A stretch of 64,000 nt of DNA from Streptomyces sp. SCSIO 75703. GTDB taxonomy: Bacteria; Actinomycetota; Actinomycetes; Streptomycetales; Streptomycetaceae. Positions 24,871-32,494 of this stretch are shown one piece after another. Under the pieces are notes generated by a model that worked only from the letters and a program-made list of their open reading frames with translations, made no database searches and had not been told where the DNA came from. The translations under genes and the position numbers were made by a program. Where the stretch lies: contig NZ_CP144555.1 of NCBI RefSeq assembly GCF_036607905.1, positions 6,758,001 through 6,822,000 on the forward strand, given 5' to 3'. Within the stretch, counting starts at the first letter, position 1. Each line of letters starts with the position of its first letter.

Positions 24871-25848
24871 TCAGGGGGTGTCGCGGGCGTCCTCCCACAG
24901 CGGAGTCAGCCGCATGAGCTGCTCGTCCCGCCAGCGCACCCGTGCCTCCCAGCGGTCGAGTGGCAGCAGGGCGCGACGCTGACGGACCGCGGCCGAGACG
25001 AGGTCCGGCGTCCACGGGTCGTCCTGACCGCGCTCGGCCCCCATGCGGGCGTACGCCGGCCCCATCTTCTCCGCGTGGGACTCCAGACCGCCGCGGCTGT
25101 TGAGGTCCGCGGTCTCGAACGGGCCGATGAGGCTCCACCGGCGACCGAGACCGCTGCGGACGACCTCGTCGATCTCCTCGACGGTCGCCACCCCGTCCCG
25201 GAGCAGGCAGTAGGCCTCGCGCAGCACCGCACCCTGGAGACGGTTGAACACGAATCCCTCCGGTTCGTGGCGGACCGTGACCGGGCGCAGTCCCGCGCCC
25301 GTGTAGAGGGCGCGGGCATGCTCGGCGGCCCAGGTGGCGGTGGCGGGGGAGGGGACGACCTCGATCACCGGGATGAGGTACGGGGGGTTTCCGGGATGCC
25401 CGACCAGGACGCGCTCCCGCAGGTCCTCGGACAGACCGGCGGCGAGGAGCCCCGGGGGTATCGCCGAACTCGAACTGGCGAACACCGCCCGGTCCGGCGC
25501 GCTCCGGGCCGCGTCCCGGATCAGGTCCCGCTTGACGTCCGCCCGCTCCGGGGCGCATTCCTGCACCAGCGTCGCCCCGGAGACCGCGTCCGCCACGTCG
25601 CGCGTGAACGTGACGCGCGCGCCCGCGGCGTCGGGGTCCCCGACGAGGCCGTGCGCGGACAACCGGCCGAGGCGGTGGGCGAGTTCGCCGCGGGCACGCT
25701 CCAGAGCGCTGGGGAACGGATCCCACACCCGGACGGGGTGGCCGGCTCGCGCGAAGACGATGGCGAAGGCGACCCCGATGGAACCGGCCCCGGCGACGGC
25801 GACCGGCTCCCTCGGGCCGGGTGCCGATGTCGTGGACGCGCTCGTCAC
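24871..25848 (-). CDS. 3-hydroxyacyl-CoA-dehydrogenase-like oxidoreductase (lambda-crystallin/carnitine dehydrogenase group)
   Basis: From GTG 25848 (GTGA overlap with the preceding gene's stop) this is 325 residues; a GTG at 25860 is also possible. The NAD fold reads VAVAGAGSIGVAFAIVFARAGHPVRVWDP. Then VFASSSSAIPPGLLA and ERVLVGHPGNPPYLIPVIEVVPS carry the catalytic His and the HP.NPPYL..LVE-type block typical of carnitine dehydrogenase and L-gulonate/lambda-crystallin enzymes. NRLQGAVLREAYCLLRDG begins the helical C-domain. It lacks a second dimerisation repeat. It probably oxidises a free 3-hydroxyacid rather than a CoA ester. Last gene of the ALDH-ADH-HCDH operon. Confidence 0.75.
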   Translation of the reverse strand: MTSASTTSAPGPREPVAVAGAGSIGVAFAIVFARAGHPVRVWDPFPSALERARGELAHRLGRLSAHGLVGDPDAAGARVTFTRDVADAVSGATLVQECAPERADVKRDLIRDAARSAPDRAVFASSSSAIPPGLLAAGLSEDLRERVLVGHPGNPPYLIPVIEVVPSPATATWAAEHARALYTGAGLRPVTVRHEPEGFVFNRLQGAVLREAYCLLRDGVATVEEIDEVVRSGLGRRWSLIGPFETADLNSRGGLESHAEKMGPAYARMGAERGQDDPWTPDLVSAAVRQRRALLPLDRWEARVRWRDEQLMRLTPLWEDARDTP

Positions 25849-27083
25849 ACCGACCACCACGTGCGGTCGTTGTCCCAGCCGCGCCGCAGGATCTCCACGA
25901 CGGACTCGTGGGTGAGATCGCGCGGGTTGTTGGCCGTCAGGCGCGTCGCGCGCATCGCCTGGTCGGCGACGTGGGAGAAGTCCCGCGGGCGCAGGCCGAG
26001 GGTCTTGAGGTCGGTCGGGCAGCCGACGGTCTCCAGCAGTTCCTCGACGCGGGAGATGCCGGCCTTCGCCCGGTCCAACGGGGCCGACCCCGGGTCCGCC
26101 GCACCGAGCAGCGTGCCGATCTCGGCGAATTCGGCGACCCGGACCGGGAGGTTGAAGCGCATCACGTACGGCAGCAGCGCTCCCACGCCGAACCCGTGCG
26201 AGGTGTGGGTCAGCGCGCCGATCGGGGACTGGATCGCGTGTGCCGCGGCGGTGCCGGCGGTGTTGATGGCCATGCCGGCGTTGTACGCGGCGAGCATGGT
26301 CGCGGAGCGCGCCTCGATGTCGGACGGGTCGGCGACCACGCTCTCCATGGACGAGTTGAGCAGCGTCAGGCCGCTGCGGCAGAAGATGTCGGTCAACGGG
26401 TTCTTGCCGACGTAGAGATGACCGGCCAGGAACTCCGGGGTGACGTCCTTGACGCGGTCGGTGAACGTCTCGACCAGGTGGGTCAGCGCGTCGGCCGCCG
26501 TGGCCGCGGTGAGGGCCGGCGGGCAGGAGAGGGTGAGTTCCGGGTCGATGACGGCGGCGTACGGCTCCAGGTGCGGGCTGGCCACGCCGACCTTCATGCC
26601 CTTCTCCTGGTCGAAGACGACGGAGACGCAGGTGACCTCGGCGCCGGTGCCGGCGGTGGTCGGCACGGTGACGACCGGGAGCCCGGGGCCGGGGACGAGG
26701 AACTCGCCGTAGTAGTCCCGGACGTCGCCGCCGTGCGCGAGGACGGCGGCGGCCACCTTCGCCAGGTCGAGACAGGAGCCGCCGCCGACGGCGAGCAGCG
26801 CGTCCACGCCGGAGCCTCGGTACCGGTCGACGACGGCGAGCACGTTCTCGCGGGGCAGGTCCGGCTCGGCCTCGGCGAACACCGAGACCGTGATCCCCTG
26901 TGCTTCGACGGCGGCGACCAGGTCCTCGAACTCGGCCACGCCCGCCATCCGGGCGTCGGTGACGACGAGGACGTGCCGGCCGACCTCGGCGAGGAGACGA
27001 GGCAGGTGGCGCCGTTCGCCGGGGCCGAAGAGCACGGTACCGGGCTGGCGCAGAACGCCGGTGCGGGCGACGCGGGCGGTCAC
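25845..27083 (-). CDS. Iron-containing alcohol dehydrogenase (type III)
   Basis: This is a 412-residue group III alcohol dehydrogenase. The N-domain has VLVVTDARMAG and GGGSCLDLAKVAA, the NAD-binding GGGS motif, plus VPTTAGTGAEVT. The metal site is in the C-domain: D in AADALTHLVETFTD, H in that helix, and H residues in AAAHAIQSPIGALTHTSHGFGVGALLPYVM. The start GTG 27083 overlaps the stop of the ALDH gene by four bases. Coupled to an aldehyde dehydrogenase of the succinate-semialdehyde type, it would oxidise a terminal hydroxyacid or alcohol to the aldehyde. Substrate is not visible. Confidence 0.85.
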   Translation of the reverse strand: MTARVARTGVLRQPGTVLFGPGERRHLPRLLAEVGRHVLVVTDARMAGVAEFEDLVAAVEAQGITVSVFAEAEPDLPRENVLAVVDRYRGSGVDALLAVGGGSCLDLAKVAAAVLAHGGDVRDYYGEFLVPGPGLPVVTVPTTAGTGAEVTCVSVVFDQEKGMKVGVASPHLEPYAAVIDPELTLSCPPALTAATAADALTHLVETFTDRVKDVTPEFLAGHLYVGKNPLTDIFCRSGLTLLNSSMESVVADPSDIEARSATMLAAYNAGMAINTAGTAAAHAIQSPIGALTHTSHGFGVGALLPYVMRFNLPVRVAEFAEIGTLLGAADPGSAPLDRAKAGISRVEELLETVGCPTDLKTLGLRPRDFSHVADQAMRATRLTANNPRDLTHESVVEILRRGWDNDRTWWSV

Positions 27084-28570
27084 AGACCTGCCTCCTTCTC
27101 GTCCACGGTGATCGCGAGGTACTTGGATTCGAGGAATTCGTGGATCGCCTCGTGCCCGCCTTCGCGGCCCAGGCCGGAGGCCTTGATGCCGCCGAACGGA
27201 GCGGCGGGGTCGGCCATGATGCCGCGGTTGACGCCGACCATGCCGAAGTCGAGGTGCTCGCTCACGGCGATGGCGCGGTCCACCGAGCGGGTGAACACGT
27301 ACGCGGCGAGCCCGTAGCCGGTGTCGTTGGCGGCCCGGACCGCCTCGGCGACCGAGTCGACGGTGTAGATCGCCGCGATGGGGGCGAACAGCTCCTGGTG
27401 GCAGAGGTCGTGATCCGCCTCCGTCACCGAGAAGACGGTCGGTTCGAAGAAGAACCCGTCGCCCGGCACCTCCTTGCCCCCGGTCAGCAGGGTCGCGCCG
27501 ATCCGGGTGAAGCCGTCGACGAGTTCCTTGACGGTGTCGCGCTGCCGGTCCGAGATGATCGGGCCGACCTCCGTGGCCGGGTCGAACCCGTCGCCGACCT
27601 TCAGCCTCTCCGTCAGCGCGACGAACCTGGCCGTGAACTCCCCGGCGACGCGGCGGTCGACGATGATCCGGTTGGCCGCCACGCACGCCTGCCCGGCGTT
27701 GCGGAACTTGCACGCGATCGCCTGCTCGGCCGCCAGGTCGAGGTCGGCGTCGTCGAGCACGAGGAACGGTCCGTCGCCCCCGAGTTCCATCGAGGCGTTG
27801 GTGATGTGGGCGGCGGCCTGGCCGAGCAGGGTGCTGCCCACGCCGGTCGAGCCGGTGAAGCTCACCTTCCGCAGCCGGCTGTCCGCCATGAGCGCAGCCG
27901 AGACCCGGGAGGAGGCCGTCGTGTGGACGAGGTTGACCACACCGGCCGGGAACCCGGCGTCGTGCAGCACCTGCACGAACAGGGCACAGGTCAGCGGAGT
28001 CTCCTTCGCGGACTTCACCACGGCCGTGCAGCCGGCGGCGAGCGCGGCGCCGGCCTTGCGGGCGATCATCAGCAACGGGAAGTTCCACGGAGTGATGAGC
28101 AGGCACGGGCCGACCGGCTGGTGGGTGGTGACGATGCGGTAGGAGCCCCGGGAACCGTGCGCGTAGGTGCCGTGGAGGTGCGCGATCTGCTCGGTGTACC
28201 AGAGGAGGAAGTCGGCCGAGAGCTGGAACTCGCCCCGGGCTTCGCCCAACGGCTTGCCGCTCTCCAGCGTCATGGTCTCGACGATCTCGTCGGCACGCCG
28301 CAGGAGCAGCCGGTGCGCGCGGTGGAACAGGTCGGCGCGCTCGCGCGGAGGCATGTGACGCCAGGCGTCCGAAGCGCTGACGGCCGCGTCCAGCGCGGCG
28401 CGTGCCTGGTCGACGCTGCCGTCGGCGACCTGGGCGATCGTCCTGCCGTTCGCCGGGTTGAGGACCGGGAACGTGCCGGCCGCGGGCGTCCACGCGCCGT
28501 CGACGTACAGACCGACGGGTACCTCCCGTCCGCGGACCTGTGCGGTGACCGGCGCGGTCGGTGTCGTCAT
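27080..28570 (-). CDS. NAD(P)-dependent aldehyde dehydrogenase, succinate-semialdehyde-dehydrogenase-like
   Basis: In this 496-residue ALDH, N163 is in PWNFPLLMIARK, the cofactor loop is VSFTGSTGVGS, E262 is in MELGGDGPFLVLDDADLD and nucleophile C296 in NAGQACVAANRII. GELGGxxPFIV...AD.D and NAGQxCVxxNRI are typical of GabD-type semialdehyde dehydrogenases. ATG 28570 follows CAGGAGGTCC. It is first of three overlapping genes and is divergent from the GntR gene at 28802; a CTCGTA motif lies upstream. In the proposed lactone pathway it would turn an omega-oxoacid into the dicarboxylate. Confidence 0.87.
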   Translation of the reverse strand: MTTPTAPVTAQVRGREVPVGLYVDGAWTPAAGTFPVLNPANGRTIAQVADGSVDQARAALDAAVSASDAWRHMPPRERADLFHRAHRLLLRRADEIVETMTLESGKPLGEARGEFQLSADFLLWYTEQIAHLHGTYAHGSRGSYRIVTTHQPVGPCLLITPWNFPLLMIARKAGAALAAGCTAVVKSAKETPLTCALFVQVLHDAGFPAGVVNLVHTTASSRVSAALMADSRLRKVSFTGSTGVGSTLLGQAAAHITNASMELGGDGPFLVLDDADLDLAAEQAIACKFRNAGQACVAANRIIVDRRVAGEFTARFVALTERLKVGDGFDPATEVGPIISDRQRDTVKELVDGFTRIGATLLTGGKEVPGDGFFFEPTVFSVTEADHDLCHQELFAPIAAIYTVDSVAEAVRAANDTGYGLAAYVFTRSVDRAIAVSEHLDFGMVGVNRGIMADPAAPFGGIKASGLGREGGHEAIHEFLESKYLAITVDEKEAGL

Positions 28571-28675
28571 GGAAGGGGACCTCCTGATTTCGGCGGGGGC
28601 GGATGCCGCGGCGCCCGGTCGGGCCGGGCGGGGGCTGCCGCCCCGGTGCCGCGCGGCGCGAGTGACGTATGACCG

Positions 28676-28690
28676 TCATCTCGTAATACG
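28676..28690. promoter_or_regulatory. Shared motif, copy 1 (TCATCTCGTAATACG)
   Basis: TCATCTCGTAATACG contains the small palindrome CGTA-A-TACG. It lies in the divergent region between the ALDH operon and the GntR gene. An almost identical TCATCTCGTATTAC is found at 29518-29531, before the Fis-type regulator gene. Confidence 0.55.
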
Positions 28691-28801
28691 CTAAGCCGCG
28701 CAGGGCTGGATTCGGTCCGGTGTATCGATGTGAGACATCCGCCCGGGGAGCCCGCGGGGCCGGGGGCGGACGAGCGACGGCTGGAGTTTGAGGAACCCAT
28801 C

Positions 28802-29476
28802 ATGAGCACCCCAAGGCTGACCCGACACGCGGCACCGCTGCGGCAGCAGATCACGCGGCTGCTGCGCGAGGACATCCTCAGCGGGGCCTTCCAGCCCGGC
28901 GACGCCCTGCGCGAGAGCGTTCTGTGCGAGGCGTACGGCGTCTCGCGCACCGTGGTCAGGGAGGCGCTGCGGCAACTGGAGACCGAGCGGCTGGTGACGG
29001 TGGTCGCCCATCACGGCCCGGTCGTGACCGTGCTGACGCCGCAGGACATCGAGAAGATCTACGAGGTGCGGCGGGCGCTCGAGGGACTGGTGGGCGAACT
29101 CTTCGCGACACAGGCATCCGAGCGGGTCAAGGGCGAGTTGCGGGAACTCCTGGTCGAGATGGAGACGACCTACCTCCGGGGCACCGTCAAGACGCGGGAG
29201 GAGGCGAACGAGCGGTTCTACGGTCTCCTGCTCGAAGGTGCCGGCAACCCGGTCCTGGCCGAGGAGGTGGCCCGCGTGCACGCCCGGATCCAGATCCTTC
29301 GCCGCTACGCGTTCACCGACGCCCGGCGGGCGCGCATCTCCTTCGAGCACTTCGGGCGCATCACCGAAGCCGCGGCGGTCGTGTGCGACGCGGCGGCGGC
29401 GCGAGCCGCCTGCGAGGACCACGTCCGCGGCGCCGCCGTGCTGGCCGTCGACGAGTACCGTCGCCGTCTGGCCTGA
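28802..29476 (+). CDS. GntR-family (FCD domain) transcriptional regulator
   Basis: This is a 224-residue regulator. The winged helix at 10-78 contains LRQQITRLLREDILSGAFQPGDALRESVLCEAYGVSRTVVREALRQLETERLVTVVAHHGPVV. The FCD domain follows, with EKIYEVRRALEGLVGELFA and later RISFEHFGRITEAAA. ATG 28802 has GAGGA 7 nt upstream. It faces the ALDH-ADH-HCDH operon and precedes the Fis-type regulator gene by 128 bp. The repeated CTCGTANTAC motif on both sides of it suggests it controls both the dehydrogenase operon and the activator gene. Confidence 0.85.
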   Translation: MSTPRLTRHAAPLRQQITRLLREDILSGAFQPGDALRESVLCEAYGVSRTVVREALRQLETERLVTVVAHHGPVVTVLTPQDIEKIYEVRRALEGLVGELFATQASERVKGELRELLVEMETTYLRGTVKTREEANERFYGLLLEGAGNPVLAEEVARVHARIQILRRYAFTDARRARISFEHFGRITEAAAVVCDAAAARAACEDHVRGAAVLAVDEYRRRLA

Positions 29477-29517
29477 GCCCCGCACGGCTCGGCGGGTCCC
29501 GAAACGACGCTCCCCGA

Positions 29518-29531
29518 TCATCTCGTATTAC
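29518..29531. promoter_or_regulatory. Shared motif, copy 2 (TCATCTCGTATTAC)
   Basis: Differs from copy 1 at one base over 14. Seven-base arms CTCGTAT (29522-29528) and ATACGAG (29553-29559) also form an inverted repeat across it. It lies 74-87 bp upstream of the activator gene. Confidence 0.5.
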
Positions 29532-29604
29532 AGGATGATGTGATGTGGCACCATACGAGCCATGTCGCACTATGCTCCCGCTCTGCTTCAGGAAGGAGAC
29601 GAGC

Positions 29605-31320
29605 ATGTCGATGGCGCCCATTCACACGCTCAAAGACGCATGGCTGTCGGGGAGCGCCAACCGCGCGGGGATCGCGCCTGAGCTGCTGAGGTCCTGGCAG
29701 CGCTCCCGGGAGGCGCTCGGCGTGCCGGCCAACGTCCGCGAGGTCCCGCACGTGGCGGTGGACGAACTCGACCAGCATCTCCTGGACCTGTTCCAGGCGC
29801 CGATAGCGCGCTTCTCCGCCGACCTGGCGGGGACGGGCGTCGGCCTTCTCCTGGCGGACGCCCGAGGCCGCATCCTCGGGCGCTGGGCCGCGGACCGTGA
29901 CGCCTCGCGCCACTTCGACCGGGTCGGCACCGACCGCGGAGCGGTGCTGGACGAGTCGCTCGTGGGCACCAACGGCGTCGGCACGGTCCTGGCGACCGGC
30001 CGCAGCGTCCAGATCACGGGCGCCGAGCACTACGCGGACATGTACAGCGACGCCGTCTGCACCGGGACACCGATACGGCACCCGACGACCCGGAAGATCG
30101 TGGCCGTGGTGACGCTGTCCAGCGGGCTCATCGAGGGCCGTTCGCTGCTGCGGCCCACGGTGCGCGCCGTCGCCGACCAGTTGGAGCGGCACCTGCTCGA
30201 CGTGGCGTCCCCGAAGGCCCGTGCCGTCTTCCAGGCGTTCCTGGACGCCTCGAAGGCGAAGGCCGACGCGGTGGTCGGATTCGGCCCGCAGGGACTGGTC
30301 ATGCAGAGCCAGGGCGCCTCCCGCCTGTCCAGCGCGGATGTCGCGGTGCTCAGGGACCTGTCCCGGCGGGGATCCGACGGCCGGTTCGTCGTCGAACTCT
30401 CCGGCGGCCCCACCGAGGTCCGGCTGGCGCCCGTGGAGGGCGGCGCCGGAGCGATCGTGGCCCTTCAGCGGGGCGGGAACACGTCGACCACGGCGCCGGG
30501 AACGGCCCGGCCGCAGCTCATCGGCCGCTCGCCGGACTGGATGGCGGCCCTGCACGCCGTCGCGCGAAGGCGGGAGGCACCACGCCCGGTGGTCATCGCC
30601 GGGGAGGCCGGCGTCGGGAAGACGTCACTGGCCTTGGGCCTCCCGTTCCGTCCGGGCGAGCCCGGTCCGGGTGCCCACGTCGTGATCGACACGGTGGAGA
30701 GGACCCTGATCGGCGGGAAGCGGTGGCTGCGCGGCGTCGCGGAGCGGCTGCAGAGCGGGGCGCCCGTGATCGTCAAGGGGATCGACGCGCTCGACCCCGC
30801 GACGCGCATTGCCCTGGCCGGGCTGCTGGAGATGAGCGTTCCGAGGGGCCCCGTGATGCTGACCGCCACGCTGCGCTCGGCCGCGGAGGCCGAGGAGACG
30901 GCGGTGGGCCTCGGGGCGTCGCACGTGTGGGTGCCCCCGCTGCGGGAGCGCACCGCCGACCTGCCCGCCCTGTGGCGCTACTTCACGGACCGCTCCGTGC
31001 CCGGTGTCGGCCTGGAGCCGCGCGCGGAGAGCCTCGACCTGCTCACCGGGTACGAGTGGCCCCGCAACCTCAAGGAACTCCACAACGTCGTCGAGGGACT
31101 GGTGCTGGCCGGCAAACGCGGCTACGTCCTCCCCGGCGACCTGCCGGAGCGCATCCAGGGCGCCCGCGCGCTGACCATGATCGAGCGCGCCGAACTGGAG
31201 GCGATCTCCCGGGCGCTGCGGGAAGCCGACGGGAACCGTTCCCGTGCCGCGGAGATGCTCGGTCTCTCCCGCGCGACGATCTACCGCAAGATGAAGTCGT
31301 ACAAGCTCACCGGCGCGTGA
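29605..31320 (+). CDS. AcoR/MimR-like GAF-AAA-Fis regulator lacking the sigma-54 contact motif
   Basis: Starts at ATG 29605 with GGAAGGAG at 29591; 571 residues. Residues about 20-240 are an AcoR-type N-domain with GAF (LLRSWQRSREALGVP; GTGVGLLLADARGRILGRWA; GTNGVGTVLATGRSVQITGAEHY). A degenerate AAA+ domain has Walker A AGEAGVGKTS, PLRERTADLPAL and WPRNLKELHNVVE, but no GAFTGA loop. The C-terminus is a Fis HTH (DGNRSRAAEMLGLSRATIYRKMKSY). Streptomyces lacks sigma-54, and such proteins act as sigma-54-independent activators of alcohol, ketone and alkane catabolism in actinobacteria. Likely activator of the monooxygenase island; the effector would be sensed by the GAF part. Confidence 0.85.
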   Translation: MSMAPIHTLKDAWLSGSANRAGIAPELLRSWQRSREALGVPANVREVPHVAVDELDQHLLDLFQAPIARFSADLAGTGVGLLLADARGRILGRWAADRDASRHFDRVGTDRGAVLDESLVGTNGVGTVLATGRSVQITGAEHYADMYSDAVCTGTPIRHPTTRKIVAVVTLSSGLIEGRSLLRPTVRAVADQLERHLLDVASPKARAVFQAFLDASKAKADAVVGFGPQGLVMQSQGASRLSSADVAVLRDLSRRGSDGRFVVELSGGPTEVRLAPVEGGAGAIVALQRGGNTSTTAPGTARPQLIGRSPDWMAALHAVARRREAPRPVVIAGEAGVGKTSLALGLPFRPGEPGPGAHVVIDTVERTLIGGKRWLRGVAERLQSGAPVIVKGIDALDPATRIALAGLLEMSVPRGPVMLTATLRSAAEAEETAVGLGASHVWVPPLRERTADLPALWRYFTDRSVPGVGLEPRAESLDLLTGYEWPRNLKELHNVVEGLVLAGKRGYVLPGDLPERIQGARALTMIERAELEAISRALREADGNRSRAAEMLGLSRATIYRKMKSYKLTGA

Positions 31321-31374
31321 CGGCCGGCGCCGAAGCGGCCCCCGGCGCGGACCTCCGCGCGCCGCGGCGGCACG

Positions 31375-31414
31375 ACGGCGTGGTCCGGGGCACTCCGGCT
31401 CCGGACCACGCCGT
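31375..31414. terminator. Bidirectional terminator hairpin
   Basis: Fourteen-base arms ACGGCGTGGTCCGG (31375-31388) and CCGGACCACGCCGT (31401-31414) pair perfectly around 12 nt. It lies between the convergent activator gene and the ABC permease gene. Confidence 0.8.
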
Positions 31415-31432
31415 GCGCGCCGCGGCCGGCCG

Positions 31433-32494
31433 TCAGCCGGCCGCGGGCGACACCCGTGGACCTCGACGCCGTGCCCGCGCGCGAAGGGCGGGGGCGGCCT
31501 GGCGAAGCAGGACCACCGCGGCGAGGACCGCTGCCTGCACGATGAGCTGCTGGGCGTCGTTCCAGCCCAGCGAGCGGAGCAACTGGCCGAGTTGGGTCAG
31601 GAACAGCGCCCCGACCCCGCCGGCGGCGATGCTCGCGATGCCGCCGGTCATCGCGGTGCCTCCCAGGACCACGGCCGCGACGGTCGGCAGCAGGTAGCCG
31701 TCCCCGACGAAGAGCCCGGGAGTGCGGGTGTAGCCGGCCAGGAGGACACCGGCCACGCCGTAGGCGAGGCCCGCGAAACCGTAGGCGAGGACCTGGTAGC
31801 GGGTGACCCGGATGCCCAGGACCGCGGAGGCGGGAACGCTGACACCGACGTAGGTCAGGCGGCGCCCGGCCACGGAGCGCCTGGCGACGACGGCGCCGAC
31901 GGCGAGTACGACGACGGCGACGGCCAGGGTGTGCGGCACGCCGAGGGTCCGGCCGACGGAGAACCGGCTGAGACCGTCGGGCGCGGTGGCCGGCGAGCCG
32001 CCGGAGATCTGCAGGACGGTGCCGAGCAGGACCGCGTTCATCCCGAGCGTCACGATCAGCGGCATGACACGGGCGACGGCGACCAGGACTCCGTTGACCA
32101 GGCCGACGAGTCCGGGAGCGAGCACGGAGACGGTGAGGGCGAGCCACGTCGGCCAGCCGTGGTACTGGACCGTGCAGGTGCAGAGGGCCGCGGCGAGCGC
32201 GATCATGCCGGGCACGGACAGGTCGAGTCCGCGTTGCTGCACGACGAGGGTCTGCCCGGCGGTGGCGATGGCGAGCACGGCCGCGAAGGGCAGCATGCTC
32301 AGCAGGGGGGCCGGTCCGACGCTGCCCGGCGCGACGGCGGGGCTGAGGGCGAACAGGAGGATCGTGGCGACCACGATCCCGGCCCCGCCGCCGGAGAGGA
32401 GGCGGCGCCGGGTGGCGCCCGCGTCGATGTCGTCGATGGCGGTCCCCTGATCACGTGACGTGCGGCGGAAGGCGTCGGCGGGCCGGGCTCTCAT
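31433..32494 (-). CDS. ABC importer permease, ribose/autoinducer-type (RbsC-like)
   Basis: This 353-residue hydrophobic permease of the BPD_transp_2 family starts at ATG 32494, overlapping the previous stop by ATGA. Features are PLLSMLPFAAVLAIATAGQTLVVQQRGLDLSVPGMIALAAAL and the C-terminal TVAAVVLGGTAMTGGIASIAAGGVGALFL, the G-rich loop diagnostic of RbsC/XylH permeases. About nine to ten helices are predicted. It partners the permease half of the fused gene upstream to give two membrane halves. The C-terminus is Arg-rich. It is the distal gene of the transporter operon. Confidence 0.85.
   Translation of the reverse strand: MRARPADAFRRTSRDQGTAIDDIDAGATRRRLLSGGGAGIVVATILLFALSPAVAPGSVGPAPLLSMLPFAAVLAIATAGQTLVVQQRGLDLSVPGMIALAAALCTCTVQYHGWPTWLALTVSVLAPGLVGLVNGVLVAVARVMPLIVTLGMNAVLLGTVLQISGGSPATAPDGLSRFSVGRTLGVPHTLAVAVVVLAVGAVVARRSVAGRRLTYVGVSVPASAVLGIRVTRYQVLAYGFAGLAYGVAGVLLAGYTRTPGLFVGDGYLLPTVAAVVLGGTAMTGGIASIAAGGVGALFLTQLGQLLRSLGWNDAQQLIVQAAVLAAVVLLRQAAPALRARARRRGPRVSPAAG

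Noticed and set aside
24607..26415. 602-residue plus-strand frame opposite the 3-hydroxyacyl-CoA-dehydrogenase-like gene
   Set aside because: Antisense to two recognised dehydrogenase genes; no motif of its own.
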